Positions 34,351 to 42,264 of a DNA stretch of 56,631 nucleotides are shown here, piece by piece. The first letter of the stretch is position 1, and each line of letters begins with the position of its first letter. Source of the DNA: Isachenkonia alkalipeptolytica (GTDB taxonomy: Bacteria > Bacillota > Clostridia > Peptostreptococcales > T1SED10-28); contig NZ_SUMG01000016.1 of the NCBI RefSeq assembly GCF_009910325.1, positions 1 through 56,631 of the forward strand, given 5' to 3'. The position numbers were made by a program, and so were the translations under genes. Below the pieces are notes generated by a model, which did no database searches, was not told the DNA's origin, and saw nothing but the letters and a program-made list of their open reading frames with translations.

Positions 34351-34430
34351 TGGATCCTTATTCTTTTTTATGGATCCTTATTCTTTTTTATGGATCCTTA
34401 TTGTTTTTTATGGTTCCCTTATTGTTTTTT
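34351..34430. repeat. Four tandem 20-bp repeats reaching into the cca 3' end
   Basis: TGGATCCTTATTCTTTTTTA repeated four times with slight change in the last two units. The cca stop codon (complement of 34408-34410) and its last codons lie in the third and fourth units. Confidence 0.9.
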
Positions 34431-35871
34431 TTCCGGAATCTTTTAAAGGATAGTGCTTTCGAAGGTATTTCAAGGCCCCTTCTTTGTGCTGGGGAACCTG
34501 TCCGTAGAACATTGCCTTTTTCAAATCCTCCAGTACTTCCCCCACAAAGGTGCTTTCCGGAAGGTTCACCGCTTCCATAACCTCCCGGCCGGTAATGATG
34601 TTTGTGATGTTTTCAATGGGCCGGTAGCGGGTGATGTAATTGTTGGCGATGTATTCCACATGGATTTTAAACATTCCCATCTCTTCATGGGGATCCAATA
34701 GTTTTCGGGTGGACACAATGTCGGCCAGGGCAATCAGCAGGAGATCCAGGGTTTCCTTTCCCGCCTCGGAGAAAAACTGATACAAGGCCTTGCCGCTGAC
34801 ATCATTCTTTTTATACAGCACCAAGGGAATCATATGCTGGGCCACATATTTATACAGCAGGGCGATTTCTCTTTTACTCCACTTTAAACGCTCCCCATAC
34901 TCCTTTACCAGCTCCGCCCCGGTGATTTCATGGCCCCGAAAGCGGGTTCTTCCCGTGGGGTCCACTTTTTTCGCTGAGGGTTTTCCGATATCGTGGAAGA
35001 GGGCCCCCAGTTTGATCAGGTCAATTCGCCGATGATTGCCGGAAATTTTTTCCCGGGCATGCTCTTCATAGGCCTCCCGAATATGGTCTTCAAAATATCC
35101 CTGGGCATAGATCACGCTTTCCGCCACTTTCACGGTGTAGACCGAGTGGGTCCAGCTGTCCACCACATGGTATTTGCATTCTCCGATATCCCTCATTTCT
35201 TCGATTTCCGGAAAGATTTTATTTAAGATATTCAGTTTTTTATCCATAAAGGTCAGAAAGTGATAGGTCTTATCCTGTTGTAAAATCAAAAACAGTTCCT
35301 GGGTGATTCGCTCTCCCGCCACCTCGGTTAGTCGGTGGGCATGCTTTCGAATCACTTTGATGGTCTCCTCCCCCATATTGAACCGCAGCTGACACATCAA
35401 CCTCGGGGCACGGATCAGCCGTAAGGGGTCTTCCACAAAGGCCTCTTCCCGAATATGTCGAATCCTTCGCTTTTCAATATCCTGCTGTCCCTTAAAGGGA
35501 TCGATAATATACTCCTTTTCCATGGGCCAGGGGGCATCCATGGGGTAGGCCATGGCGGAAATGGTAAAGTCCCGCTTTTTTAAATCCTCTTCGATACTCT
35601 CCCCTTCCCTTTGGGTAAAATCCAGAATCAAACCGTCCGGTAAACGGACTCGGTAAAGACGGTTGCCTTTATCTATGGGAATCAACTTTCCCTCCAGAAC
35701 AGTCAGCAAACTTTCGACAAAATCCTTGGGATCCTTCTCCGTGACAAAATCCAAATCCTGAATTAACAAATCCCGATTCAGCAGGAGATCCCGAAGGGTG
35801 CCTCCCACTAAATAACAGGATTCCCCCCGTTCCTTGGCCTTGCCGGCGATGGTATTTATGATACGATCCAT
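34408..35871 (-). CDS. cca: CCA tRNA nucleotidyltransferase with HD domain
   Basis: Adds or repairs the 3' CCA end of tRNAs. About 487 residues: class II nucleotidyltransferase head (LVGGTLRDLLLNRDLLIQDLDFV with the two catalytic Asp), RNA-binding helices with VEDPLRLIRAPRL, and an HD domain (KLGALFHDIGKPSAK). ATG 35869-35871 has GGAG nine bases upstream; an ATG three codons earlier overlaps that site. The final residues KKTIREP are encoded by a 20-bp tandem repeat, so the natural end was probably a few codons shorter or different. Not part of the B. subtilis order here. Confidence 0.93.
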   Translation of the reverse strand: MDRIINTIAGKAKERGESCYLVGGTLRDLLLNRDLLIQDLDFVTEKDPKDFVESLLTVLEGKLIPIDKGNRLYRVRLPDGLILDFTQREGESIEEDLKKRDFTISAMAYPMDAPWPMEKEYIIDPFKGQQDIEKRRIRHIREEAFVEDPLRLIRAPRLMCQLRFNMGEETIKVIRKHAHRLTEVAGERITQELFLILQQDKTYHFLTFMDKKLNILNKIFPEIEEMRDIGECKYHVVDSWTHSVYTVKVAESVIYAQGYFEDHIREAYEEHAREKISGNHRRIDLIKLGALFHDIGKPSAKKVDPTGRTRFRGHEITGAELVKEYGERLKWSKREIALLYKYVAQHMIPLVLYKKNDVSGKALYQFFSEAGKETLDLLLIALADIVSTRKLLDPHEEMGMFKIHVEYIANNYITRYRPIENITNIITGREVMEAVNLPESTFVGEVLEDLKKAMFYGQVPQHKEGALKYLRKHYPLKDSGKKTIREP

Positions 35872-36072
35872 TACGATCATCTCCTAATTCGGTTCTTTAT
35901 TATTATTTTACTCTTTTTCTATGATTTTGCAAATCATTCTTTCTTTATCACGGTTCTTTTCCTGTAACCTTAATGGATTTCCCTATATTGCCTTATTTAC
36001 CCGGGATCCTTGAGTTTTCACAGAAAGTTTTGTTAATTTTTATTATTTTAAGGAAAACTTTTGGTAGAAACG

Positions 36073-36101
36073 TTGACTTTTTATGGTAACTCTGGTATGA
36101 T
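36073..36101 (+). promoter_or_regulatory. Sigma-A promoter of abrB
   Basis: TTGACT (36073-36078), 17 bases, TATGAT (36096-36101), about 80 bases from the start codon. The cca-abrB gap otherwise shows no gene. Confidence 0.75.
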
Positions 36102-36179
36102 TTAAAGTGAAAATGTCGAAAAATGTTATAAAAGCTCGAATTATTTCCGGCTTTTAATAAACTGAAGGAGGATGAAATC

Positions 36180-36419
36180 ATGATGAAATCAACCGGTATT
36201 GTAAGAAAAGTGGATGAGTTGGGTCGTGTGGTACTGCCCATCGAACTTCGCCGAACTCTAAACATTATGGAAAAAGACGCTTTAGAGATCTATGTAGACG
36301 GCGAAAGCGTAATCCTGAAGAAATATGAGCCTGCTTGTATTTTCTGCGGAAACGCCAAGGACGTTGTGCATTACAAAGGAAAGAACGTCTGTGATACCTG
36401 TATCAGCGAAATGAAGTAA
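36180..36419 (+). CDS. abrB: AbrB-family transition-state regulator
   Basis: DNA-binding regulator of 79 residues. The N-terminal swapped-hairpin AbrB domain (STGIVRKVDELGRVVLPIELRR) is followed by a short C-terminal part with two CxxC pairs (CIFCGN, CDTC), the zinc-ribbon-like tail seen in clostridial AbrB. AGGAGG lies eight bases upstream. Position between rsmI and metG matches B. subtilis abrB, which represses post-exponential genes; the same role is inferred. Single gene with own promoter and terminator. Confidence 0.93.
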   Translation: MMKSTGIVRKVDELGRVVLPIELRRTLNIMEKDALEIYVDGESVILKKYEPACIFCGNAKDVVHYKGKNVCDTCISEMK

Positions 36420-36476
36420 TTCCCCTGTGTCCCGGCGATGCCGCGGCGCCAAACCCCTTACAAAGGATAAAAAATC

Positions 36477-36502
36477 GGGTCTTTTCAAGACCCCTTTTTT
36501 TA
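36477..36502 (+). terminator. abrB terminator
   Basis: Seven-pair stem GGGTCTT / AAGACCC, loop TTC, followed by a run of eight T. Confidence 0.9.
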
Positions 36503-36530
36503 TGCCTTTTTTGCCTTCTCATCTCCTGTT

Positions 36531-36680
36531 TTATGCATTTTTTATACATTTTTTACGTATTTCTTATGCATTTTTTTATGCATTTCTTATGCATTTTTTA
36601 TGCATTTCTTATGCATTTTTTATGCATTTCTTATGCATTTCTTTATGCATTTCTTTATGCACTTTTTTATACATTTCTTA
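36531..36680. repeat. TTATGCATTT tandem repeat tract
   Basis: About a dozen degenerate units of TTATGCATTTCT/TTATGCATTTTT fill the gap between abrB and rsmI. They create spurious open frames of Met-His-Phe-Leu type. Confidence 0.8.
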
Positions 36681-36747
36681 TGTTATATTCCCTTCGCTTT
36701 CCCATATTTTCCCACCTGTTACATAGGGTTTATTTCCCGAACAGGGG

Positions 36748-37707
36748 TTATTTCTCGAAACCGATCCCCACTTCATAGACTTCCCTTTTGGGAATTCCCC
36801 GGTCCTTTGCCACTTTTTTTACCGCATCCTTTTTCGACAGACCGGTTTCCATGACCAGCAATAAATGCTCTTCGATGGTCAAATCCTGAAAGGCTTCTTC
36901 TTTTCTTCCCTGAAAGCCTTCCACCACCAATACCATCTCCCCTTTTCGGGGGGCTTTTTCCAAGGTCTTCAACAGGAAAGGAAGGCTCCCTCGAATAAAC
37001 TCCTCATAGCGTTTCGTCAGCTCTCGGGCAAGGGCTCCCCGGCGCTCCCCGAAAACTTCTTCCATATCCTTCAGGGTATCCTTGATCCGGTGGGGAGATT
37101 CGTAGAATAGCATGGTTCGTTCCTCTTCTTTTAACTTTTCCAGCCGTTTTTTCCGCTCTTTTTTTTCCCGGCTTAAAAAGCCCTCAAAGACAAACCGTCC
37201 GTTGGGCAGCCCGGAGCCCACCAGGGCATTGACAAAGGCCGAGGCTCCCGGAAGGATCTCCAGGGGAAGGTTTGCATCGATCACCTGCTGAATCAATTCA
37301 AAACCGGGGTCGGAAATCCCCGGCATCCCCGCATCGGAGATCAGGGCAATGGAAAGCCCCGCTTCCAGATCCCGGAGGATGCTTTGGCTTCGCTGTTTTT
37401 CATTGTGCTCATGGTAGCTGACCAGGGGTTTGTGAATCTCAAAATGGGTTAGCAGCTTTCGACTGTTTCTCGTATCCTCCGCCGCTACTTTATCCACTTC
37501 CCTCAAGATTCGGAGGGCCCGAAGGGTGATGTCCTCCAAGTTTCCGATGGGGGTGGGCACCACCCACAGGGTTCCCGGAGCATGGTTGAATTTCCCTGAG
37601 CTTCCCGGGTCCTTTCCCGGGTCCTTTCCCGGATCCTTTCCTCGGTCCTCTCTTCGGTCCCTTCCCTGAGCTTCCCCAGTTCGCCGTTCTTTTTTTTCGT
37701 CCTTCAT
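36748..37707 (-). CDS. rsmI: 16S rRNA (cytidine1402-2'-O)-methyltransferase
   Basis: SAM-dependent enzyme of the tetrapyrrole-methylase fold that methylates C1402 of 16S rRNA. Of 319 residues, the first 42 are a charged low-complexity lead with repeated DPGK; the conserved core starts at PGTLWVVPTPIGNLEDIT and goes on with AAEDTRNSRKLL, ISDAGMPGISDPG and LPGASAFVNALVGSGLP. The gene keeps its place next to yabB and abrB. GGAG lies nine bases before the start, so the odd N-terminus seems to be translated. Confidence 0.95.
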   Translation of the reverse strand: MKDEKKERRTGEAQGRDRREDRGKDPGKDPGKDPGSSGKFNHAPGTLWVVPTPIGNLEDITLRALRILREVDKVAAEDTRNSRKLLTHFEIHKPLVSYHEHNEKQRSQSILRDLEAGLSIALISDAGMPGISDPGFELIQQVIDANLPLEILPGASAFVNALVGSGLPNGRFVFEGFLSREKKERKKRLEKLKEEERTMLFYESPHRIKDTLKDMEEVFGERRGALARELTKRYEEFIRGSLPFLLKTLEKAPRKGEMVLVVEGFQGRKEEAFQDLTIEEHLLLVMETGLSKKDAVKKVAKDRGIPKREVYEVGIGFEK

Positions 37708-37816
37708 CGCTAAGCTCTCCCTTTTTTACACTTTCCTTATCCGGGGTGTTTTCCCCAGGGGTCTTTCCCGGGGTTCTAGCCCATGGGGTCTTGCCCCAGG
37801 GGGACTTCCCCTGCCC
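37708..37816. other. G/C-run spacer between rsmI and trmN6-like genes
   Basis: Alternating GGGG and CCCC runs (for example CCCCAGGGGTC, CCATGGGG, CCCCAGGGGG) could form several competing hairpins. No gene is visible. Confidence 0.4.
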
Positions 37817-38545
37817 TTATCCTTCCAGATTTTGCTGATTGTATAATGCCAGGGTCTCCTTTGTGTAGGCCCCGGATTCTTCATAAATGATCAAAGGGGG
37901 TTTGATTTTCAGTTCCTTTCCTGCCCCTTTCCTGCCTTCAACAATCAATAAATTCGGCGCTTTCCCTGTTTTCGGCTGAATCATGGTCAGCCCTTTGGGT
38001 TCAAGGCCGTGGCTCCGCATGAAAAACAGGATGTCCACCAGGCGGTTGGGCCGGTGAACCATATAAAAACGGCCGTGGGTTCGAAGGAGGGTGGCGGCTC
38101 CCTTGACCACATCCTCCAGGTCACAGGCCACTTCATGGCGGGAGATGGCCTTTGCATCCTTGGGATTAACCAGTCCCTCCCGGTGCATATAGGGAGGGTT
38201 GGCGGTGACCACATCATAAACGCTTTTCGGAAATACCCTCTCCGGAGCTTTGAGATCCCCTTGAAGGATTTCGATTCGATCCTCCAGTTGGTTCAGGGCC
38301 ACACTTCTTTGAGCCATATCCACCACCGACTCCTGAAGCTCCAAGCCCTGAAAGGTGGAGGTTCTGCTTTTTCCCGCCAAGAGCAAGGGGATTATTCCTG
38401 TGCCGGTCCCCAGGTCCACCACCCGGTCCCCGGGTTTCAGCCTTACATGATTCGCCAAAAGCACCGCATCTATACCAAAACAAAACCCCTTGGGGTTTTG
38501 TATGATTTTCAGTCCTTTCAGCTGCAAGTCATCGATTCGCTCCAT
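37817..38545 (-). CDS. yabB: tRNA1(Val) adenine-N6 methyltransferase-like (YabB)
   Basis: Class I SAM methyltransferase of 242 residues. SAM site VVDLGTGTGIIPLLLA near 43-58 and catalytic NPPY (TANPPYMHREG) near 113 place it with TrmN6/YabB enzymes, which methylate adenine 37 of tRNA1(Val). The ATG overlaps the stop of the preceding gene by one base (TAATG), so the two are coupled. Operon order holB-ricT-x-yabB-rsmI follows B. subtilis holB-yaaT-yabA-yabB-yabC, with the YabA position taken by an unrelated gene. Confidence 0.92.
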   Translation of the reverse strand: MERIDDLQLKGLKIIQNPKGFCFGIDAVLLANHVRLKPGDRVVDLGTGTGIIPLLLAGKSRTSTFQGLELQESVVDMAQRSVALNQLEDRIEILQGDLKAPERVFPKSVYDVVTANPPYMHREGLVNPKDAKAISRHEVACDLEDVVKGAATLLRTHGRFYMVHRPNRLVDILFFMRSHGLEPKGLTMIQPKTGKAPNLLIVEGRKGAGKELKIKPPLIIYEESGAYTKETLALYNQQNLEG

Positions 38546-39021
38546 TAATTCTCTTCCCTTTCCAATAGCTCTTCCACATCGGCAAGCAACCTTTCTTCCG
38601 TGACCAGCTCCGAGTATTGTTGAAAAATGCCTCCCCGGGAATCGATCACTGCGGTATAGGGCACATCATAATCCTCGGGCTCAAACACCGATAAAAAGGC
38701 CACGTCATCCTCCAGTAACAACAATAAATTATCCAAGATCAACAATTGCTCCTGACTTTCTTCATCCTCCGGCTCCCAAAAAGTTAGGACGATGGGCATG
38801 CCTTCATTTTCTTCTATGGAGCTGGGCTCTCCCTCCAGGGTTTCTATGGACAGGTCCCCGAAGACCTCCGTGGCCGACTCTCTTTCCTCGGGGGCCCTTC
38901 TTCCGTCCCCAGGGTCTGTGTTGTTTTCATCAAAGATTACCCAGCGGAACACCGCAATCAATGCAAAGGCCAGGAAAATAATCGCTGCAATTTTTAAAAT
39001 ATCTTTATTTTTCATGCGCAT
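38545..39021 (-). CDS. Membrane-anchored thioredoxin-fold protein without active-site cysteines
   Basis: Protein of 158 residues with one N-terminal helix (about 8-29), an acidic linker, and a C-terminal part resembling the TlpA/thioredoxin fold: PIVLTFWEPEDEES at the place of the usual FW-x-x-WCxxC, then a hydrophobic helix and VPYTAVIDSRGGIF, which matches the cis-Pro and following strand. The chain contains no cysteine, so it cannot be a redox enzyme in the usual sense. It sits between ricT and yabB, where B. subtilis has yabA. GGAGG lies seven bases upstream. Function unknown; the fold call is moderate. Confidence 0.65.
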   Translation of the reverse strand: MRMKNKDILKIAAIIFLAFALIAVFRWVIFDENNTDPGDGRRAPEERESATEVFGDLSIETLEGEPSSIEENEGMPIVLTFWEPEDEESQEQLLILDNLLLLLEDDVAFLSVFEPEDYDVPYTAVIDSRGGIFQQYSELVTEERLLADVEELLEREEN

Positions 39022-39036
39022 GGGTTTTCCTCCCTT

Positions 39037-40275
39037 TTACTCGTTCTTCGATGGACCCTTCGCCTCCCCTTTAGGCTTTTCTTGAGGGGATTTCCCTTTT
39101 TTCTGGGATCCCCGGGGGGGCCTTTTCTTTCCTTGGGGCCGTTTGGATCGGGGCTTCGACTTTTTATCCGAGGGTTTCTTATCCGAAGCCTTCTTACCTT
39201 CGGTTTTCTCCCTGGAAGACTTTTTCTCCCCGGCGGCCTTTTGGCCTTCGTCAGGCTTTTTACCTTCAGGGGACTTTTCCTTTCCCGGACTTTCTGCGGA
39301 TTTTTTACCGCCTTCGCTTTTCCTTCTGTCCCCGGTGGTTTTGCTGTCTTCATTCTTTTTGCCGTTCTCCATCTTTTTACGATCTTCTGTCTTTTTGCTG
39401 TCCTCTTGCTTTTTGCCGTCCTCTTTCTTCTTACCGTCCTCGGGCTTTCCCCGGCTCCCCTTGGGGATTTTGGTAATCTCCTCAATGGGGAAGATTTTGA
39501 TTTCCTCAGAGCCGTCCTCTTCTAAGGTCACCCGCACCTTCACCTGCTCTAACAGGGGATTGGTTTTGACGATGACACCGGTTCCCAGCTGGGTTTTAAC
39601 CCGGTCTCCCTGTTGGGGCATCTTCTTCAGTACCGCTTTATAAACCTCATGTTCGTACTTTAAACAGCAAAAGAGTCTGCCGCAGACCCCGGAAATTTTC
39701 GTGGGATTTAGGGACAGTCCCTGATCCTTGGCCATTTTAATCGATACGGGATCAAACTCCCCTAACCAGGTGGAACAGCAAAGACTGACTCCACAGGGGC
39801 CGTAGCCGCCGATCATTTTCGCCTCATCCCGGACACCGATTTGACGAAGCTCGATCCGGGTTTTGAATACCGAGGCCAGATCCTTGACCAGCTCCCGAAA
39901 ATCCACCCGGCCCTCCGCGGTAAAGAAGAAAATGATTTTGTTGTTGTCAAAGGTATATTCCACGTCCACAAGTTTCATTTCCAAGCCGTGGTCTTCGATT
40001 TTTTTGCTGCAGATTTCAAAGGCATCCTTTTCCTTTCCCTTGTTTCCCTCATAGGCTGCCATGTCTTCCTTGGTGGCCTTTCGAATAACCTGCTTTAAGG
40101 GAGAGACCACTTCCTTTTCCGAGACTTCCTTGGGACCGACGACAACTTCCCCTAGTTCTAGCCCCCGGGCGGTTTCTAAAATTACTTTATCGGTTTTGAA
40201 AATCTCTAAATCTCCCGGGTCAAAATAATACACTTTCCCCGCTTTTTTAAATCGTACGCCTACTACGGTTTCCAT
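39037..40275 (-). CDS. ricT: RicT (YaaT/PSP1) with long charged C-terminal tail
   Basis: Subunit of the RicAFT complex, which in B. subtilis carries iron-sulfur clusters and assists RNase Y-dependent mRNA processing and sporulation. Residues 1 to about 275 are the PSP1 domain with cysteine groups CGVSLCCSTW and CGRLFCC. From about 275 to 412 runs a tail of Lys, Glu, Asp and Ser repeats (KKEDGKK-like) ending in basic stretches. B. subtilis RicT stops near residue 275, so the tail is extra, about 135 residues. AGGAGG precedes the ATG. Operon with holB upstream. Confidence 0.93.
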   Translation of the reverse strand: METVVGVRFKKAGKVYYFDPGDLEIFKTDKVILETARGLELGEVVVGPKEVSEKEVVSPLKQVIRKATKEDMAAYEGNKGKEKDAFEICSKKIEDHGLEMKLVDVEYTFDNNKIIFFFTAEGRVDFRELVKDLASVFKTRIELRQIGVRDEAKMIGGYGPCGVSLCCSTWLGEFDPVSIKMAKDQGLSLNPTKISGVCGRLFCCLKYEHEVYKAVLKKMPQQGDRVKTQLGTGVIVKTNPLLEQVKVRVTLEEDGSEEIKIFPIEEITKIPKGSRGKPEDGKKKEDGKKQEDSKKTEDRKKMENGKKNEDSKTTGDRRKSEGGKKSAESPGKEKSPEGKKPDEGQKAAGEKKSSREKTEGKKASDKKPSDKKSKPRSKRPQGKKRPPRGSQKKGKSPQEKPKGEAKGPSKNE

Positions 40276-40290
40276 ATGGTTTTAAACCTC

Positions 40291-41280
40291 CTATTTATCA
40301 CTTAAAGCCTGATGCACATTCAGGACTAACATTTCTAATATCGACTTCGGACTGACATTGGCTCTGGCATAGTTTTGCATTTTCTCCACTTCTTCCAGGG
40401 CCTTTAAAATTCCCTTGAACCCGGACTTTTTGCCCAGGTCTTGAATGATTTTCTCCTGGTCCCCATGAATGAGCCACCGGGGATCCTGAAGCTCTTTATA
40501 TAATAAAAGATCCCGAAAGAAACTTAAGCTTAAATCCAAGACCTCTTCTATTTGATCCTTTTCAACGGAAAGCTTTTCCATGGCTTCCATGCTCTCGGTA
40601 ATCCCTTTTTCCTCCATCTGCCGGTATAAATAGAATAATTGCTTTCTTCGGTTTTCAAAATCTTCATCCTCCAAAAACCTGAGGGCGGTTTTAATCTTTC
40701 CTCCCGCAATTTTCGAAGCTTCCCGGGCTTTCTCTTCCGGGTAGCCCCAGCTGTTTTTCAGGGCCTCGTAAATCTCTTCCCCGGCTACCGGTTTAAGGCC
40801 CAGGCCTTGACACCTTGATTGAATCGTGGGGAGCAGCGCTTCCTTTCCCCGGGCCACAATGAGAATGATCCCAAAGCTCGGGGGTTCCTCCAGGGTTTTT
40901 AACAGCGCGTTTTGCCCCTGGGGGGTGATGCCTTCCCCATGATTGATGATGTATATTTTTTTCCCTGCACTATAGGGCTTGATGTGAATATCCTTTTCCA
41001 GGTTTCGGATTTCCTCCACCTTCAGGGTTTCCTCGGGATAGACCTTCAGATCTTCATGATTGTCCCCCAGAACTTTTTTACAGGGGATGCACTTACCACA
41101 GGGAATTTCACCCGCTCTTTCCTTGCATAAAATCCCTTGGGCGAAGATCTTGGCAAAACCCTGAGGATCCAGTCCCGGATTTCCGTAAATCAGATAGGCA
41201 TGACTCAGGGTGTTTCCCTTAATTTGCCTTAGCACTTTATTTTTTAAATAATCCTGGCCCAGTACTGTTGAAAATCCCAT
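40291..41280 (-). CDS. holB: DNA polymerase III delta-prime subunit
   Basis: Clamp-loader subunit of 329 residues. The AAA+ fold has a degenerate Walker A (YGNPGLDPQGFAK), the zinc cysteines CGKCIPCKK plus an earlier Cys, INHGEGITPQGQNALLKTLEEPP, and the SRC motif (IQSRCQ). TAGGAG lies ahead of the start. It follows tmk-darA by 17 bases and precedes ricT, the B. subtilis order (tmk-yaaQ-yaaR-holB-yaaT) without yaaR. Confidence 0.95.
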   Translation of the reverse strand: MGFSTVLGQDYLKNKVLRQIKGNTLSHAYLIYGNPGLDPQGFAKIFAQGILCKERAGEIPCGKCIPCKKVLGDNHEDLKVYPEETLKVEEIRNLEKDIHIKPYSAGKKIYIINHGEGITPQGQNALLKTLEEPPSFGIILIVARGKEALLPTIQSRCQGLGLKPVAGEEIYEALKNSWGYPEEKAREASKIAGGKIKTALRFLEDEDFENRRKQLFYLYRQMEEKGITESMEAMEKLSVEKDQIEEVLDLSLSFFRDLLLYKELQDPRWLIHGDQEKIIQDLGKKSGFKGILKALEEVEKMQNYARANVSPKSILEMLVLNVHQALSDK

Positions 41281-41297
41281 ATTTTATCTCCTAGCGG

Positions 41298-41627
41298 TTA
41301 AATTTTAAAATGTTTTTCCACGTCCACCACAAATACCGTGGCCCCTCCCACATTCACTTCAATCGGGTGGGGGACATAGACGCCGGTGGTTCCCGATACC
41401 GGGGCGGGGGAGGTGGCTACCTGCTTTCGGGTTTCGCATTTATCCTTGATAATATCCATAACCTGGTCTACCTGATCGTCCTCGGTTCCGATTAAAAAAG
41501 TGGTGTTTCCCGCTTTCAAAAACCCTCCCGTGGTGGCAAGCTTGGTTACCCGGTGGCGATTCTCCGTCAAACTGTCTAGCAGCTTGTTGGCATCCTCATC
41601 ATTGACAATGGCAATTACAAGTTTCAT
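41298..41627 (-). CDS. darA: Internal start: stand-alone DarA/PstA c-di-AMP receptor
   Basis: Second translation start within the fused frame, supported by AAGGAGG at 41636-41642 and an eight-base spacer to ATG 41625-41627. The product would be 109 residues, the length of S. aureus PstA and B. subtilis DarA. Whether fusion, free form or both are made cannot be told from sequence. Confidence 0.6.
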   Translation of the reverse strand: MKLVIAIVNDEDANKLLDSLTENRHRVTKLATTGGFLKAGNTTFLIGTEDDQVDQVMDIIKDKCETRKQVATSPAPVSGTTGVYVPHPIEVNVGGATVFVVDVEKHFKI

Positions 41628-42260
41628 TCCATAGACCTCCTTCAATTTTTTTATTACAATCCCTCGAATCTCCCGGCGCATCTCATCGATGCTCTTTTTT
41701 CCGTCCACGGCTTTGATTCGATGGGGGTGTTTATTTTTCAGGGTTTGATAACCTTCATACACTTTTTGATGGAAGTGAAGGGCCTCTTTTTCCAGACGAT
41801 CGACTTTTCCTCCGGAGGCTACCCGTTTCAGTCCCTCTTCCGGGGGAAGATCGAACCACAGGGTAAGATTGGGACTGAGCCCCCCCGTGGCAAAATGGTT
41901 GATGTCTTCAATGCTTTCCCTTCCAATGCTTCTGGCCTCGCCCTGATAGACAATGGAGGAGTCCACGAAGCGGTCGCAAAGCACCACTTTTCCTTCTTGT
42001 AAAGCGGGAAGAATCACCTCTTCCACATGCTGGGCCCGGGCGGCGGCATACAGCAGGGCTTCGGTCTTATCCTTCATCTCTTCGTTGGCATTATCCAGGA
42101 TCAGCTCCCGGATTTTCTCACCGATGGCGGTGCCTCCCGGTTCCCTGGTTAACAGCACCGGATAGCCCTTCTCTTCAAAAAACGTCTTCAGATACTTCAT
42201 CTGGGTGGACTTTCCTGCTCCGTCGGTCCCTTCCAGGGTAATGAAAAATCCCTTCTCCAT
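41298..42260 (-). CDS. tmk: Thymidylate kinase fused in frame to the c-di-AMP receptor DarA/PstA
   Basis: Residues 1-211 are a full thymidylate kinase (dTMP to dTDP): P-loop LEGTDGAGKSTQ, LTREPGGT, CDRFVDSSIVYQG. Residues 212-320 are a full 109-residue PII-like c-di-AMP receptor (YaaQ/DarA/PstA) with MKLVIAIVNDEDA and TTGGFLKAGNTTFLIG. Elsewhere these are separate neighbouring genes; here no stop codon intervenes. The DarA Met212 (ATG 41625-41627) keeps a strong AAGGAGG (41636-41642) eight bases upstream inside the kinase tail, so free DarA is probably also made. The gene begins four bases after the yaaO stop with GAGGAG overlapping that gene. Confidence 0.93.
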   Translation of the reverse strand: MEKGFFITLEGTDGAGKSTQMKYLKTFFEEKGYPVLLTREPGGTAIGEKIRELILDNANEEMKDKTEALLYAAARAQHVEEVILPALQEGKVVLCDRFVDSSIVYQGEARSIGRESIEDINHFATGGLSPNLTLWFDLPPEEGLKRVASGGKVDRLEKEALHFHQKVYEGYQTLKNKHPHRIKAVDGKKSIDEMRREIRGIVIKKLKEVYGMKLVIAIVNDEDANKLLDSLTENRHRVTKLATTGGFLKAGNTTFLIGTEDDQVDQVMDIIKDKCETRKQVATSPAPVSGTTGVYVPHPIEVNVGGATVFVVDVEKHFKI

Positions 42261-42264
42261 AGCT

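Noticed and set aside
36531-36854. Small membrane proteins in the abrB-rsmI gap
   Set aside because: Frames come from TTATGCATTT repeats and read into rsmI antisense.
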